56,594 nt of DNA from Ophioceras dolichostomum. Taxonomy: Eukaryota; Ascomycota; Sordariomycetes; Magnaporthales; Ophioceraceae. The notes under the pieces were generated by a model that saw only the letters and a program-made list of their open reading frames with translations, was not told the origin of the DNA and ran no database searches. The stretch spans positions 1 to 56,594 of the forward strand of contig PYST01000260.1 in assembly GCA_003049485.1 (NCBI GenBank). Direction: 5' to 3'. Shown here piece by piece: positions 1 to 10,820 of the stretch (positions within the stretch are counted from its first letter, which is position 1; each line of letters begins with the position of its first letter). The translations under genes were made by a program, and so were the position numbers.

Positions 1-1684
1 GTTGGCTGCGTTAGATGCATTTTTGACAATTACGTAAGTAGTTTTTACTTATCTAAGCGCACAGCAGTGTGCACCTAGTGGGCGCCGGTAGGTAGCTACA
101 TTGCTGCGGATAGCATGGGTACTGCACCCGTATAGTTGACCTCTCCCTACCTCTCCTTGGTACTCCAGACCCGGGAACCCTAACCCAGAGCAGAGCCGCA
201 GAAGCAAGTCTCAGCCTTTCTCTTTTGCCTGGGCAAAGATGCTACGCCCCAAACCTTCCTCTTTGAGATGCCTGAGGATGCTATGCTACTGCCCTTTCGC
301 TGCATTCTATTTTTCCAGCTCCAGCATTTCGTGGTGCTAACCAACGCTGACTGGGCATATATTTTAAGACTGGTAAAATAGTGCCTTGGAATCCCAATTT
401 CGTTTGCAGCAGTTGAAAATTTTAAAAAAAAATTACATATTCCCAATAAGATAAAACGCTATGTGAATGCTATAATTTCGCACGGGGTTTTTTTTATCTC
501 CTCTCCTTTTTCCGGTATCTGTTCCGTTGATATCTGCAGATCCTTACACCTTGCAATCAACAGACGACCGTGATTGGGAGACTCATGTCGATTCTTCAAG
601 TTGTGCCGGTAAATGGGCGCATCAACATGGCATCCATCTGATAATACTGGTACTCCGTCCAATACGCTATGTGCATTCAGTCCAAGGTCTAAGGCTACGA
701 GGTCTCAAAGATTCCTTGCGAACACCAAAAAAAGACCCTACCCCACCCCCGACCCCGACGCTGTCGGGCCATGTAGTAGGAGTAGTAGTAGTAGGATTTA
801 ACGCCGGGCTGGGCCCGGCTTCGATAGCCGGCCGTTAGCAACCTCCCGGGGGGTATCTCGGCGCGCGTTCTATCTCGCTAAAATACATAGGTGGACAGAG
901 GGGAGACAGAGGCGAATCGTGCCTGGCTGGGTACGGGCCCATGCCCTGCAGGGGGTAATGGGGGTTCGTTGACGCGACCCCGTGCCTTCAGGCGCACGGA
1001 GGGTTCGTCTGGCGGCTTAGGCCGCGTTGAAGNACCCCGTGCCTTCAGGCGCACGGAGGGTTCGTCTGGCGGCTTAGGCCGCGTTGAAGTGTCGGGCCAT
1101 GTGCCGAGCGGGAACTCTTCGTCGTTCCTCGAGATGGATCGAAGATGCTGAGAGAGGCAGAAAGGCCCGATTCCACACGGCAGTTTGTGCAGGGTGCTTT
1201 TGTCCCTTCCAATCTTGGCAAAGCCCATGACATCTGCAGCTCCTTGTTCTTTCCGTCACATTGGGCGTCTAGTTCGGCAGTTGGCCCAGTCTGAGCCAGT
1301 TCTCGTGCCAATATTTCAGCCTCAGTCCCAATACGCTGGCTCAGCTGCGCCTCTCCCCGCCTCTCCCCGCCTCTCCAACCAATCATCTAGCCATCTCGCT
1401 ACAAATCTCATGTTTTCCTTTTCAGCTCGCCTTCGGGAAATTTTCTCTGAACACCCTTTGATCCCGTGGTTGTTAGGCACCGCTGCTGGCGAGGATAGGG
1501 AGCCTCAAGGTATGCCTGCCTACTTTATGTAGGTTCATAATCATAATGTCTTCCTCCCGCCTTTTCACATCAGACAGGCGGAGTTGTCAGGCAGCTCCTG
1601 GTTTAACAGCACTCTGTTTCCACTCCATTCTAGAGAAGACTGCCCAAACACCTGTACCTGCTCTGCTCAACAGCTTCGTCCTCA
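1..1684. other. Intergenic region with no supported gene
   Basis: I see no coding region I can support here. The stretch holds a duplicated 56-bp block around an N (977-1089) and a short tandem of GCCTCTCCCC-like units near 1350-1376. The last few hundred bases are pyrimidine-rich and probably include the leader of the membrane-protein gene that begins at 1685. Confidence 0.6.
977..1089. repeat. Assembly gap: identical 56-bp direct repeat flanking one N
   Basis: Bases 977-1032 and 1034-1089 are identical 56-mers separated by the single N at 1033. This is what remains when two contig ends that overlap are scaffolded without being merged. The true genome probably carries one copy. The gap is not inside a gene. 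Confidence 0.85.
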
Positions 1685-3439
1685 ATGGCGGCTCTTCCAG
1701 CAGCGGCGTTCTTCCTCGCGCTTTTTCTGAGCTCGGTCACCGTGACTACGGCCGCGCCGGTCCTCAAGAACTTTACAGTTGCTGTGCCAGAGGGCACGTC
1801 CGACCACGGAGACCCTCGACTTCTGTGCCTGCCGACCCACACTATCGACATATTAACGTTCTTCTTCGTCAACTATGTGGCGCATGCGGCGACGGTCGTG
1901 ACAGAACCAGGAGAGCCAGTCGGGTCAATACTAATGGCAATGATCTTTGCCTTCGCTCTTCCGGCATCCGGAGCCGCCCGCGGACTGCAAGGGATAATCC
2001 GAGCCACCAGTATCCGCCAGAAGAACTCGGTCAAGGCAGCCATGAAATGCGGGGCGCTATGCGAGGTTGTTCGTACCAGCTATTGGCAACCGATGGATGG
2101 CGACGTCGCCCTGATGCGGGCAGCTCATAGGAATAGGCGGTCTTCTCGAGACGCATCCCCGTCGAAAGATCATCCCTCCCATGTCTGGAGCCAGGCCCCA
2201 GCACCTTCATTGAATATAAGGCTGCAGGACCTGCTGCCACAACGACCCATGGCATCAGCAGGCCAAGAATCTGGCCCCGACATCCAGCCCGTCATACAAG
2301 ACTCCAGCCAGGCTGGACAAGGAGAAGAGGGCGGCTCAGGGAGCGAGCGAGTCATTACAACTCGAGTTTCATCGTACCAAACGCGGGATGAAGAGGAATT
2401 TGAGGAGTTCATACCGTTCACACCGCACCGCGAGTGGTTCGGCTCTGGCGGTCTCGTCGTCCATGGTCTATGCGATCTGCCTCAAGGTTATGCACTTTGC
2501 CGTGTTAGCAAGGGCACAGACATCGACACCAGCGGCCGCGACATCGTTCAGGAGCGCTCATGGAGAGAGATAATCTTATCGATGTTCACTTCAGCTGGCG
2601 AGGAGGCTGCATCATCTCTGCATCTCGCTTCTGCTTATAGCATGGGGAAGGGGCTAGTGGGGGTGCTGCAGCTGGGGTATGGTTCCTACACGCTCTACCG
2701 CGCTAGGGGCGACCAGGTGGCGCGGTATGGCTATGCCGCGTTTGGCCTCACGGTAGCTCCTTACGTGATGATGTCGCTCATCAACCTACTCAGCTCGGTA
2801 CTTTCGGCGCAGTACCCCTGCATGTACATGGTGAGGACCAACATCATGGCTGAGGCTGAGAGGCGTGGCGGCCGCTTCGTGGGCGAGATTGGCAGTGTCC
2901 GGCCGCCTCCTCCGGACTGGAGTTGGGATGACGTGGCCCCAGAGAACTTCACCGCCGAGTTCAGTGTCGGCCCCGAGTCCAGTCTCCGCTTCAGGCCAAG
3001 GAGTAAGGTCAAAAACCTTTCGGAACTCTACGGTCCGCCCAGTGAAGACGGGTATTACTCCATCCGGATTCGGAATGAGCGTGCCGATACCCTTCTCTTA
3101 GCTTCATCCTCATCAGAGCGAGGGCATCAGACTTCTCAGATTTTCCTTCTCGCCGTCATGGGCCCGTATGTTAGCCTTATCCCACTCGCCATCATCGGCG
3201 GCATTTCCAGTTTCCATAATGGCGACAGCAGCACAGCCCAGCGAGGATGGACAATGTCATGGTTCGTTATTAGTGCTGTTTACGGTCCTATGATGTTTCT
3301 CTTTTCATCAAAGGCTAGGCGTATGGAAGCCGCCGTTATATTCTTTTACTTCTTGGTCTTTGCCATACCAGCTATTGGTGGTCTTGTTGTCGTCGCTCAG
3401 ATGATGCGGGAATATGGGTCATGTACTTTGGTGTACTAA
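1685..3439 (+). CDS. Polytopic membrane protein of unknown function
   Basis: Single-exon gene of 584 residues. It starts with a hydrophobic leader (residues 1-23, rich in Ala, Leu and Phe) that looks like a signal peptide. Hydrophobic segments follow at about residues 52-72 and 82-106, around 340-385, and three or four near the C-terminus (about 480-580). The middle third (about 140-240) is polar and probably disordered, with Ser/Arg and acidic stretches. I recognise no catalytic motif and no named family; it has the look of the fungal integral membrane proteins usually annotated as hypothetical. The start is the first ATG after a pyrimidine-rich leader and gives the signal-like N-terminus. 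The frame is open without introns to the TAA, and codon usage is GC-biased like the neighbours. Function is unknown; a plasma-membrane or secretory-membrane location is inferred from the leader. Confidence 0.75.
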   Translation: MAALPAAAFFLALFLSSVTVTTAAPVLKNFTVAVPEGTSDHGDPRLLCLPTHTIDILTFFFVNYVAHAATVVTEPGEPVGSILMAMIFAFALPASGAARGLQGIIRATSIRQKNSVKAAMKCGALCEVVRTSYWQPMDGDVALMRAAHRNRRSSRDASPSKDHPSHVWSQAPAPSLNIRLQDLLPQRPMASAGQESGPDIQPVIQDSSQAGQGEEGGSGSERVITTRVSSYQTRDEEEFEEFIPFTPHREWFGSGGLVVHGLCDLPQGYALCRVSKGTDIDTSGRDIVQERSWREIILSMFTSAGEEAASSLHLASAYSMGKGLVGVLQLGYGSYTLYRARGDQVARYGYAAFGLTVAPYVMMSLINLLSSVLSAQYPCMYMVRTNIMAEAERRGGRFVGEIGSVRPPPPDWSWDDVAPENFTAEFSVGPESSLRFRPRSKVKNLSELYGPPSEDGYYSIRIRNERADTLLLASSSSERGHQTSQIFLLAVMGPYVSLIPLAIIGGISSFHNGDSSTAQRGWTMSWFVISAVYGPMMFLFSSKARRMEAAVIFFYFLVFAIPAIGGLVVVAQMMREYGSCTLVY

Positions 3440-3579
3440 GTTCCTAGGCCGGCGTGTTCTGATCGGACAATACTCTGCGATTTCAGTTGGAATAAGAGAA
3501 TTAATGGGCGGATAACGTATTACATTGGAAATAATAGAGTAACAGTACAGGTACACACGCGCACGCACGCACGCACACA

Positions 3580-3656
<77 letters not shown>

Positions 3657-4159
3657 TGTGTGTGTGTGTGTGTGTGTTATGCATTCCATACCTACCTAGG
3701 TAGGGAGGCACCTGCCGGGCCTCTCGTGCTCAGGGCTCAGAACTTAGTGCCGTGCCACAGACCGTCCCACACCAATCCCAGAGACATAGGCAAGCTAATG
3801 CGTCCCACGTGGCCATGCCATGGTATCTAGATCTAATCTTGTTTCGGTGAGTGTTGCTTATTCTCAGTTCAGGACACACAAGTGAAGACCGTACGTCGTA
3901 GGTGGCAGCTGCCATCCTGTGACAGTTCGTGTCCGCCTGAGCTCGGGGGAATGCCACGGACCGCTGGTCTGGTATTTAATTAGAGGGATGTTAACCCAAC
4001 CTGCTATTTGCAACACTTTGGTCACTCGTTGCTTCACTGCTCCTGAAGAAATAACGAATCCTGTCGGGCCTGGTCATTTCGCTCCTGGAGGCTCCAGTGG
4101 TGTTGGGAGGCGTCCGTGATGGTGGATGGAGCAGCAGAGAACCACACAAGCCAGGCAAG
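3440..4159. other. Intergenic, with a compound microsatellite
   Basis: Between the membrane-protein gene and the cutinase. Apart from the dinucleotide tracts at 3581-3676 I see no gene; the downstream part should contain the cutinase promoter. Confidence 0.6.
3581..3676. repeat. Compound microsatellite (AC)24-(AG)14-(TG)10
   Basis: Three perfect dinucleotide tracts run directly into each other: AC at 3581-3628, AG at 3629-3656 and TG at 3657-3676, with an imperfect AC/GC-rich lead-in from about 3551. The AC and TG arms are complementary on one strand, so the array can fold back with the AG tract as the loop. It lies about 140 bp after the stop of the membrane-protein gene. Confidence 0.95.
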
Positions 4160-4986
4160 ATGAAGATCGCTTGGTCCTGGGCGGGCGTCCCCTTCGCTCT
4201 TCGACAGGCCCTCGCGTCATCATCAGTCTCTCCAATGTCACTGGAGGTCCGCCAGACGTGGACTGGAGTTTGGGCTCATGACTTTACTGAGATCGGCTGT
4301 CGCCCCATCATCCTCGTATTTGCCCGAGAGACCATCGGCCCGGGTAACATGGTGAGTGATCTTGAGTGATACTCTAATCTGCCCACTATGATTTACCACT
4401 CCTCACGTTTGCTCACATGGGCCTATCCGTTCTAACTTCCATCGGTACAGGGCGACAAAGTTGGTCCGCAACTCTCCAACGGCCTCAAGATGGTGTTCGG
4501 GGCTACCAACGTAGCCGCACAAGGAGTGGACTACCCAGCCATCCCAGACACCAACTACCTGCCCGAAGGCAGCCCGCCGGCAGCTATGGTGGAAATGCAA
4601 CGCCTCCTCACGGCAGCCGCAGATCGCTGCGCAGAGTCGTTCATCGTTGCGTCGGCTACAGCCAGGGAGCGGCGGTCACTCATGGTGCGCTCTTCGGGAT
4701 GTCGGAGCAGGTCAAGGACCGCATCGCTGGTGTGGTCACGTTTGGGGACACGCGTACGCTGCAGAACGGTGGTCAGATCCTGGGGTTCTCGCCGAACAAA
4801 ACCTTCATCATCTGCAATGAAGGGGACGTCATCTGCAACGGCACCTTGTGGGTTTTCCCCGTCCATCTGGACTACACCAGACGTGTGCCCGAGGCCGTGG
4901 CCTTCCTCATGTTTAGGATCCTGACGGGCGACTCGCTCAAGGACATTGTTTCGTCGTTGGGAGGAGGGGAAAAATTTATTTCATAA
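4160..4986 (+). pseudogene. Cutinase, frameshifted (probable pseudogene)
   Basis: Cutinases are secreted serine esterases that hydrolyse cutin and polyesters. Exon 1 (4160-4351) carries a weak signal-like start and the CRPIILVFAR strand. A 99-bp intron (4352-4450, GTGAGT...TACAG, phase 0) follows, and exon 2 continues through GVDYPA. The nucleophile motif GYSQG, the GDVIC aspartate motif and the HLDY histidine are all present, as are the four expected cysteines. The frame changes at 4652-4653, immediately before GYSQG: one base is missing relative to an uninterrupted gene, so the upstream frame runs into an unrelated sequence and the catalytic serine lies in another frame. The oxyanion-loop motif reads ARETIGPGN instead of the usual ARGSTEPGN-like form. 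Together these suggest decay, although a single-base sequencing error cannot be excluded in a draft assembly. The HsbA-like gene lies downstream on the same strand. Confidence 0.8.
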
Positions 4987-7071
4987 CGGGGGTCTGATCT
5001 TTTTCTCCATTCCATCATCAATATCGGTCTTACAACAGATAGCCCGGCGTCGCCAAGAAGGAACGCACTGCGATTTCTACACACATTCGATCATCGGTCC
5101 AGAGAGGTGCACCAACGGTCGCATTGAGTCAAGAAGCAGCGTGGCTCGACCACAGTACTTCGACCGAAAGCTTAAAGGAGAACTATCGAACAGTGTCAAT
5201 TTCAACTCGCAGCTAGGGCCAATGATGATCCAGCAAACATCCTTGAGGAGCGAGCACGTCATGGAGATCTTCATCTATGGTCGAGAATCTACCACCGGTT
5301 AGACCCCGACGTCCACCCAGACCCCTCCACGGACCTGACAGACGTCAACCCGCCAAAGCCGAAAGGACTCGGGAAGAACGACCAGGGATAACCACAACCT
5401 TCAACTTATTTGGTCATCCAAAAATCTGCGACGAGTACCCAAGCACCCACCGCGAGCAGTGCGAATGGTCTATCGTAGCTGTGGGGTGCGACTCTGTTCT
5501 TCGTACGTTTTATCTCGATGCATGGATGGGGTAGAACGCAAACGGTTTCAACCCGAGCGGCAGCAAGCTGACCAGTCCAAAGTGACACCACTCATGGGAA
5601 ACTACCAAGTACAAAAGCTAGTACCTAGTTTGGCGCACAAGCCAGGCCCAACCTGTCGTTCCTTCTCAATTTACGCAGTAAGCCTCAGTCACTCTGGGAA
5701 CCAAGATCCACTCCCCGGTATTGATATCCGGGAGCCGCATTCTTTGTTTCTGGATCTGCGGCGACCAAGGCCCTATGGCCTTTTAAACTGGGACGGTTGT
5801 TGGGGACCTGGTAACGTGTGGGTGTACTCCGTATTGGCCGTGGAGTGGGCCGAGGTACAACTATCCCGTTTTGGCCTGTATTTTGACTTCAGAGGCCGGT
5901 ACTTGAGCAGGATAGCCGTGGGTTCCTCCTCCCCCTAACGCCCAACGAGACGAGCAATACCATACTTTGCCTATGGGCGCATGGACGCGGTGAGCCCACT
6001 TGACGATCTTCTTTCCCGATTTGAGCGGACTGGACACAGTACTCCTCGGAAAAGAAAGACTAGGACGTCGTACTCGCTCTGAAGGGAACCTCGCAAAGGG
6101 CCTTCATGGTAGAGTCCCTTGTCCGCCACCCGCATGGGCGTATGAACCATTCAGGGCGACTACCACAGTTGCTTTCGAAACCTCTTAAGACTATCTGCTG
6201 TTAGCACCGTAGAAACAGGAGCCAAGCAGGTTAGATTCGCTATCGGCTCATCCAAGTAGCAGCTAGACTTGTCATGCAAGTTTTGGCAGCCATGCACCTC
6301 CACTAGAGGAACGTTTGCAGGAGGCTGCCTCTAGTCTGCTAGCGGTAGTTGACACTTGCAAGCTAGCTCCCAATCAAGGTCCTTGCACTGCGAGGGAGAG
6401 GTTGGGGGCAACAGGATCCTTAAGTAGTACCAGACATTCGGTTGGGGAAGTTATATCATGAAGGGTTGATGGTAAGTGCATGTAGATCATCGTCGTATCC
6501 CGCTCTCCCGCTGTGGAAACCGCTCCATGGCTACTGCCGATCTGATCGCCTAAGCTCGTGCCAACTAAACCAAGAAGGCAGGGAGGATGGGCAACCAGAG
6601 CTAAAGACCTCCCCCGTCCCGCTAGCATGCAGTCCCCGGTATGCCCTCGGGATAGCGCCAACCGAACGACCAAGGTTGATGCGAGAGGAAGCAAGTGTAG
6701 GTTCGATTGAAAAGATGAGACATGGGCCCATTTGTCCTTCCCGCTCCTTTCCTCGTCTCCGTCCGCTTCCACCCACCAACCTCAGACATGGACCGAACAC
6801 TGGGGCGCATAGGCCCAATCGCCACCGAGTACGCAGAGGCCGTTCTGGGACATTATTAAGAAAGAAGCGCGCTGGACATCTCTTCGGAGTTTGATCTATT
6901 CTTCTGTCATATAGTTCACTCTTTCTTCTGTTCTGGCCCTCTGGTGTATTTCTATCACCCATCATTCGTCAAAGCAATATAACACAACATCGAAAGCAAA
7001 CGAGAGCGAGGAGGAACGAAAAGAAGGAAGTGGTGATACCTATCTTTCGAACATACACTCACAACCTCATC
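4987..7071. other. Intergenic, 2.1 kb without a recognisable gene
   Basis: Several moderate open frames occur (for example 5459-5938 on +), but none has a recognisable motif, signal peptide or convincing splice structure. The last few hundred bases should contain the promoter and leader of the HsbA-like gene. Confidence 0.5.
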
Positions 7072-7836
7072 ATGCACTTCTCAATAACATTCGCTACCCT
7101 CGCCCTCGGGCTGGGCCTCGCCTCGGCCGCCGAGCTGCCCACACACGTCAAGGCGCAGCCCCCGACGCTCGTCACGCGCGACCTGGCGGTGATCACACAA
7201 GTCATCGCCGACTCGGACGCGCGCATAAAGGACCTGACGAACGCCGTCAACAGCTTCTCGGGCGACCCGGCCTCCGTGCAGAGGGCCTCGAACAACCTGC
7301 TCAGCACCATACACACAGGCGTCAACAACGTGATCCAGGGCGCGTCCATCACCCTCAACGACGCCATCATGCTGCAGCAGTCCGTGACGGGCCTGCAGAA
7401 CGACGGCAACGCGCTCATCCAGGCCCTCAACAACAAGAAGAACCAGTTCCAGCAGGCCAGCCTGTGCGACGTCGTGTTCCGCCAGACCAACGACCTGGGC
7501 AAGGCGGGCAAGGCGCTCATCGACGCCGTCGTGTCCAAGGTGCCCCAGGAGACGCAGCAGCTGGCCGCCCAGCTGGCCTCGGGCTTCACCAACACGCTGG
7601 CCTCCGCCCAGCAGAGCTTCGCCCCGGGCAACTGCACCAACGCCAACGGTGGCGGGACCATCGGGACGGGAGGTGCGAGCACCGTCAACAACGGCACCGG
7701 CACCGGCACCGGCACAGGCTCCAGCTCCGGCGATAGGACCTCGGGCGCTCCCGTAGCCGCCTCGGCGCCGCGCGTCCTCTTCTCCGCGTCTGTGGGCGCC
7801 CTGATGTGCGCTGTGGCCGTGGGCCTAACGCTATGA
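7072..7836 (+). CDS. HsbA-family hydrophobic surface binding / cell wall galactomannoprotein
   Basis: Predicted 254-residue secreted protein. The chosen ATG at 7072 opens a clear signal peptide (residues 1-19, ending SAA). The in-frame codon at 7030 is GTG and would bury that signal. The body (about 30-185) is an all-helical HsbA-type domain with heptad-like runs and a single cysteine in SLCDVVFRQTN. It is followed by a Gly/Thr/Ser linker with GT repeats and N-glycosylation sites, then a hydrophobic tail ending AVGLTL that fits a GPI-anchor signal. In Aspergillus oryzae, HsbA adsorbs to hydrophobic polymers and recruits the cutinase CutL1; that role is family knowledge, not shown here. The next gene upstream on the same strand is the broken cutinase, which fits the pairing. 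A wall-anchored mannoprotein role (Mp1-like) is the alternative. No intron is needed. Confidence 0.88.
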   Translation: MHFSITFATLALGLGLASAAELPTHVKAQPPTLVTRDLAVITQVIADSDARIKDLTNAVNSFSGDPASVQRASNNLLSTIHTGVNNVIQGASITLNDAIMLQQSVTGLQNDGNALIQALNNKKNQFQQASLCDVVFRQTNDLGKAGKALIDAVVSKVPQETQQLAAQLASGFTNTLASAQQSFAPGNCTNANGGGTIGTGGASTVNNGTGTGTGTGSSSGDRTSGAPVAASAPRVLFSASVGALMCAVAVGLTL

Positions 7837-8723
7837 AGAGGGGAAGCAAGGACAACTTCAGCACGGAAGAGAGTCTGGAAACCAGGTAAATAGGTACTTA
7901 AGTAACCCAGAAAAACAAAATAAAGACGAAGAAAAAGACAACGGAGTTCTGGGGGGCTGATGATGGGAAAGGGACGCAGGTTCAAAGTGTGTTTGACCTT
8001 GACGGTGTCTGTATATTGTTTGTCTGTATACCTTTCAGCAGTATCTCTGGGCACGGAACCGTACATTCTTCTTTACATTCACAGTGACAGTGTTGTGCCG
8101 GTCACCATTGTCGCGAGACCAGTGCCTCTAAGTGTCTGCCCGTGTCTGATCAATTAACTTGGCTAAACCGAGGCCTAACCTCCTGTCCGCAGAAGGCGGC
8201 CGGCACGAAAATCCCGAGGGAGCCATCGTTCCTGCCATCTTGCACGACAAAGCATCTTGCCTTCACCAGACAAATTCATGATACTTTGATCGTATTCTGC
8301 GCTGCGTCTCTCGTAGTGAATCGATCCCCCGGCTCCTGAGGGAATTGGCTCCCAGCAAGAGACCTGTTCGGGTAGGGCATCCGAGGGAATCGATTTCCTA
8401 GAGCGGACTCAGAAATCAAAGGCAATAAATGCAATTAATTATGGGGAATCGGTTCCGCGAGCACGAGCTTTCATTCACCCTTGACAGTCAACGGGCCTCG
8501 GATATCCTCCGACGGCATGGCGTCTCGGGAAACCAGCGAAAATACCCAGATACCTACAGCGAGAGGTAAGAATCTTCTTTAATCAGGGGTATCAAGCGAA
8601 ATATTTGGCTCGCATCATGAACGCCATGCTGTATCCCGTGGTATTAACACCTCTATGCCTTCCTGTAGGCAAGGGGGTTTTGTGGAAAGAAGAAGAAAAA
8701 AAATCAGGGTGAGAGAGACCATT
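7837..8723. other. Intergenic between HsbA-like gene and TAF11 3' ends
   Basis: Convergent intergenic region of about 0.9 kb. I see no gene; it probably holds the two 3' untranslated regions. Confidence 0.55.
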
Positions 8724-9004
8724 TCAGCGGAAAACCCGCCGCCCACCCGCCCGGGCCGCGAACCTCTCGGCGCCATTCCGCTGCTGTTCCTGCCACACTC
8801 GCAGGGATCCTATTCCCTGGCTCTGAGACGAGGCGTGGTAGCGACGGACGGCCTCTCTGAGGTGGTCCGGGCGGAGGGGCCCACGGGGCGGCTCCCGCAG
8901 GATGACCTCGCGCTTCTCGCGGTCCTGCTCGTCGGGCGGAATCCGGCCGAAGCTGGAGTTGAACGACGAGCCGGCTACCGTGGTGTCCGTGAAGGACGAG
9001 TTAG

Positions 9005-9044
<40 letters not shown>

Positions 9045-10194
9045 TTGTTGTTGTTGCTGTTGCTGTTGTTGTTGCTGCTGCTGCTGCTGATAATATTCGG
9101 CCTCCTCTTCAGCCGACATGATCTTGCCGTCCCACGGGATCTCGAACTGGGGATCAGGCTCGGTCCAGGGATTCTCCATGTTGAGGAGCCGCACGTCGAC
9201 GGCCTGCAGCTCCTTGCCGGCGGCGATCCACTCGGCCTGGACCTCGCGCGCGATACGGATGATGTCGCATAGGTAGAACTTGGTCACCGTCCGGACGGCC
9301 GTGACGATCTGATTAGGCACCGACTGAGATACCGTGGCGTTGACGACCTGTGGTGGCAGGAAAGGCGGACATTGCTAGTTAGCGCTGGAATACCTCGAGA
9401 TGGTAGGGGTCAAGATTGGCATAAACACTCACACGTCGAACGACCGCATCTGGCAGCTTCGCCGCCCTCCAGTTCGAGTATCGCTCGAACTGATCCGCGT
9501 CCATACAGCGCGTCAGCATGGCCCTCAGTTTCTTCTCCTCCTGGCTCTGAGCCTCGGACGGCCTAGACGCCGTGATGGACATCTGCGGGTCCGCCTCATC
9601 GTCTTCGTCCTCGGCCTGCTCGCCGGCGGCGCCACTACCGCCAGCGGCATTGCTGCGTGCATCCGAACCGCCGCCTCCGCCGGCACCCCCTGGACCAGGC
9701 GTGCCGGCGGCGCGGGCGGCGAGTATGGAGGAGGGCGTCTGCTCGCGGGCTTTGTCGGCCTTGGGCTTGCGGCCGCGCTTCTTCTTAAGAGGCAGCGCAC
9801 TGGCCGCGACGCTGACCTGGCTGCCCGACACGATGCTTGCGCTGTCGAAGTCGACCGACGGGGACCGCGCGCCGGCGAAGTAGCCCGACATCTGGCTGTC
9901 TTCGGGCGGGAACGAGGTCTGGCGCAGTGGGTGGGCCGAGCTGGTCGACGCCACCGACATGGTCGAGGCCTTGCGCCTTTTGAGGCTCGGAGGGGTCGAG
10001 ATTAGTGTTGCGGACGAAGGGCTGGTGCCGCCGGGGCTGCTGTCTGCGATCGACGCGCGTTTCCTGTTTGATGTCGGCGACGTCTGCGATGCGGTCGTGT
10101 TTGACAGCGGAAGCTGGCTGTGTGCTGGATACGGCGGCGAGATCGCGATGGGCGAGAAAGTGTACGCGCCTCCGCCTCCTGGAGGAGACGCCAT
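8724..10194 (-). CDS. taf11: TFIID subunit TAF11 (TAFII28-like histone fold)
   Basis: Exon 1 is 10194-9394 and exon 2 is 9347-8724. They are joined over a 46-bp intron (donor GTATTC after CTCGAG, GCTAAC branch point, CACAG acceptor, phase 0), giving 474 residues. TAF11 pairs with TAF13 through a histone fold inside TFIID and contacts TBP/TFIIA. The fold spans about residues 218-310 (FERYSNWRAAKLP, then VSQSVPNQIVTAVRTVTKFY, then AREVQAEW), and the intron cuts its middle. The N-terminal 200 residues are low-complexity Ser/Pro/Gly with a basic KKKRGRKPKADK patch that looks like a nuclear signal. After the fold comes a run of 28 glutamines (about 354-381). The frame stays open to a GTG at 10293, but the first ATG is 10194. 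The gene is divergent from GTP cyclohydrolase. Identification rests on the histone fold. Confidence 0.9.
9006..9089 (-). repeat. CAG/CAA repeat coding 28 glutamines in TAF11
   Basis: Eighty-four bases of CTG/TTG triplets on the + strand, read as 28 consecutive glutamine codons (CAG and CAA mixed) in exon 2 of TAF11. CAA interruptions sit in the middle and pure CAG runs at both ends. Confidence 0.95.
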
Positions 10195-10820
10195 TTCGTA
10201 GCCCGCTCTTAGCTTTCCTTTCCGCCCAGTACTGGATGCTTTGTCAGTGCGTGGGGCGTTTACGTAGGTGATCCTTGCTGCAAACCTGTTCACCTAATCA
10301 GGGAAGGTGGAGTGATGCGATCCGTGTCGGCCGAGGTCGGGTCTTTCTTGCTGGTGAATTTGGAGCGAAAGAAAGTGGAGATTTTCTCGTCGCAAAGCGG
10401 CGCAAAGCGGAGCGGAGGATGAAAAGAAAGAAATTCTATTGCAGGCTTTGATGAACTTTCGGTATTATTACGTTATTACGGCGAGCTGTCCGTCAGCCTC
10501 AGGAACCAGACCCTCGGAAACTCAGGGGAGAGAGCTCCGATAAGATAAGGTGCTGGGCGCGGGGAAATTTTCGACTTTTTGGTGGCAGGGGATGACTCGC
10601 TTCAGATCGAAGGAACCATGCTCCATTCCTCCAGTGAAAGTTTCGAAGGGTGAGCGGTATGGGTGACCAGATGCGTGCGATCTGATCGTTGTTTCGTCTT
10701 CCCCTTGTAATTGAGGTAACTACTGTCTCCGTCCCTCTCTCGCTTCTCTAGCTCCCGCTGCCGCGCATCAAGCCGTCGCACCTTCATTTATAGCTATTAG
10801 AGTGGTGGTATCCTGCTGCA
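10195..10820. promoter_or_regulatory. Divergent promoter region between TAF11 and GTP cyclohydrolase I
   Basis: A 626-bp stretch separates the two start codons and must hold both promoters. I see no clear TATA box and no gene. Confidence 0.6.

Noticed and set aside
170..185. CCCTAACCC suggesting telomere repeat
   Set aside because: A single short occurrence, not an array.
5459..5938. 159-codon + frame after the cutinase
   Set aside because: No similarity to any motif I know and no splice or promoter support.
7059..8066. 335-codon open frame antisense to the HsbA-like gene
   Set aside because: No start context, signal or motif; explained by codon bias of the sense gene.
8655..9272. Poly-leucine open frame on the + strand
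   Set aside because: It is the complement of the TAF11 glutamine tract and lacks any domain.
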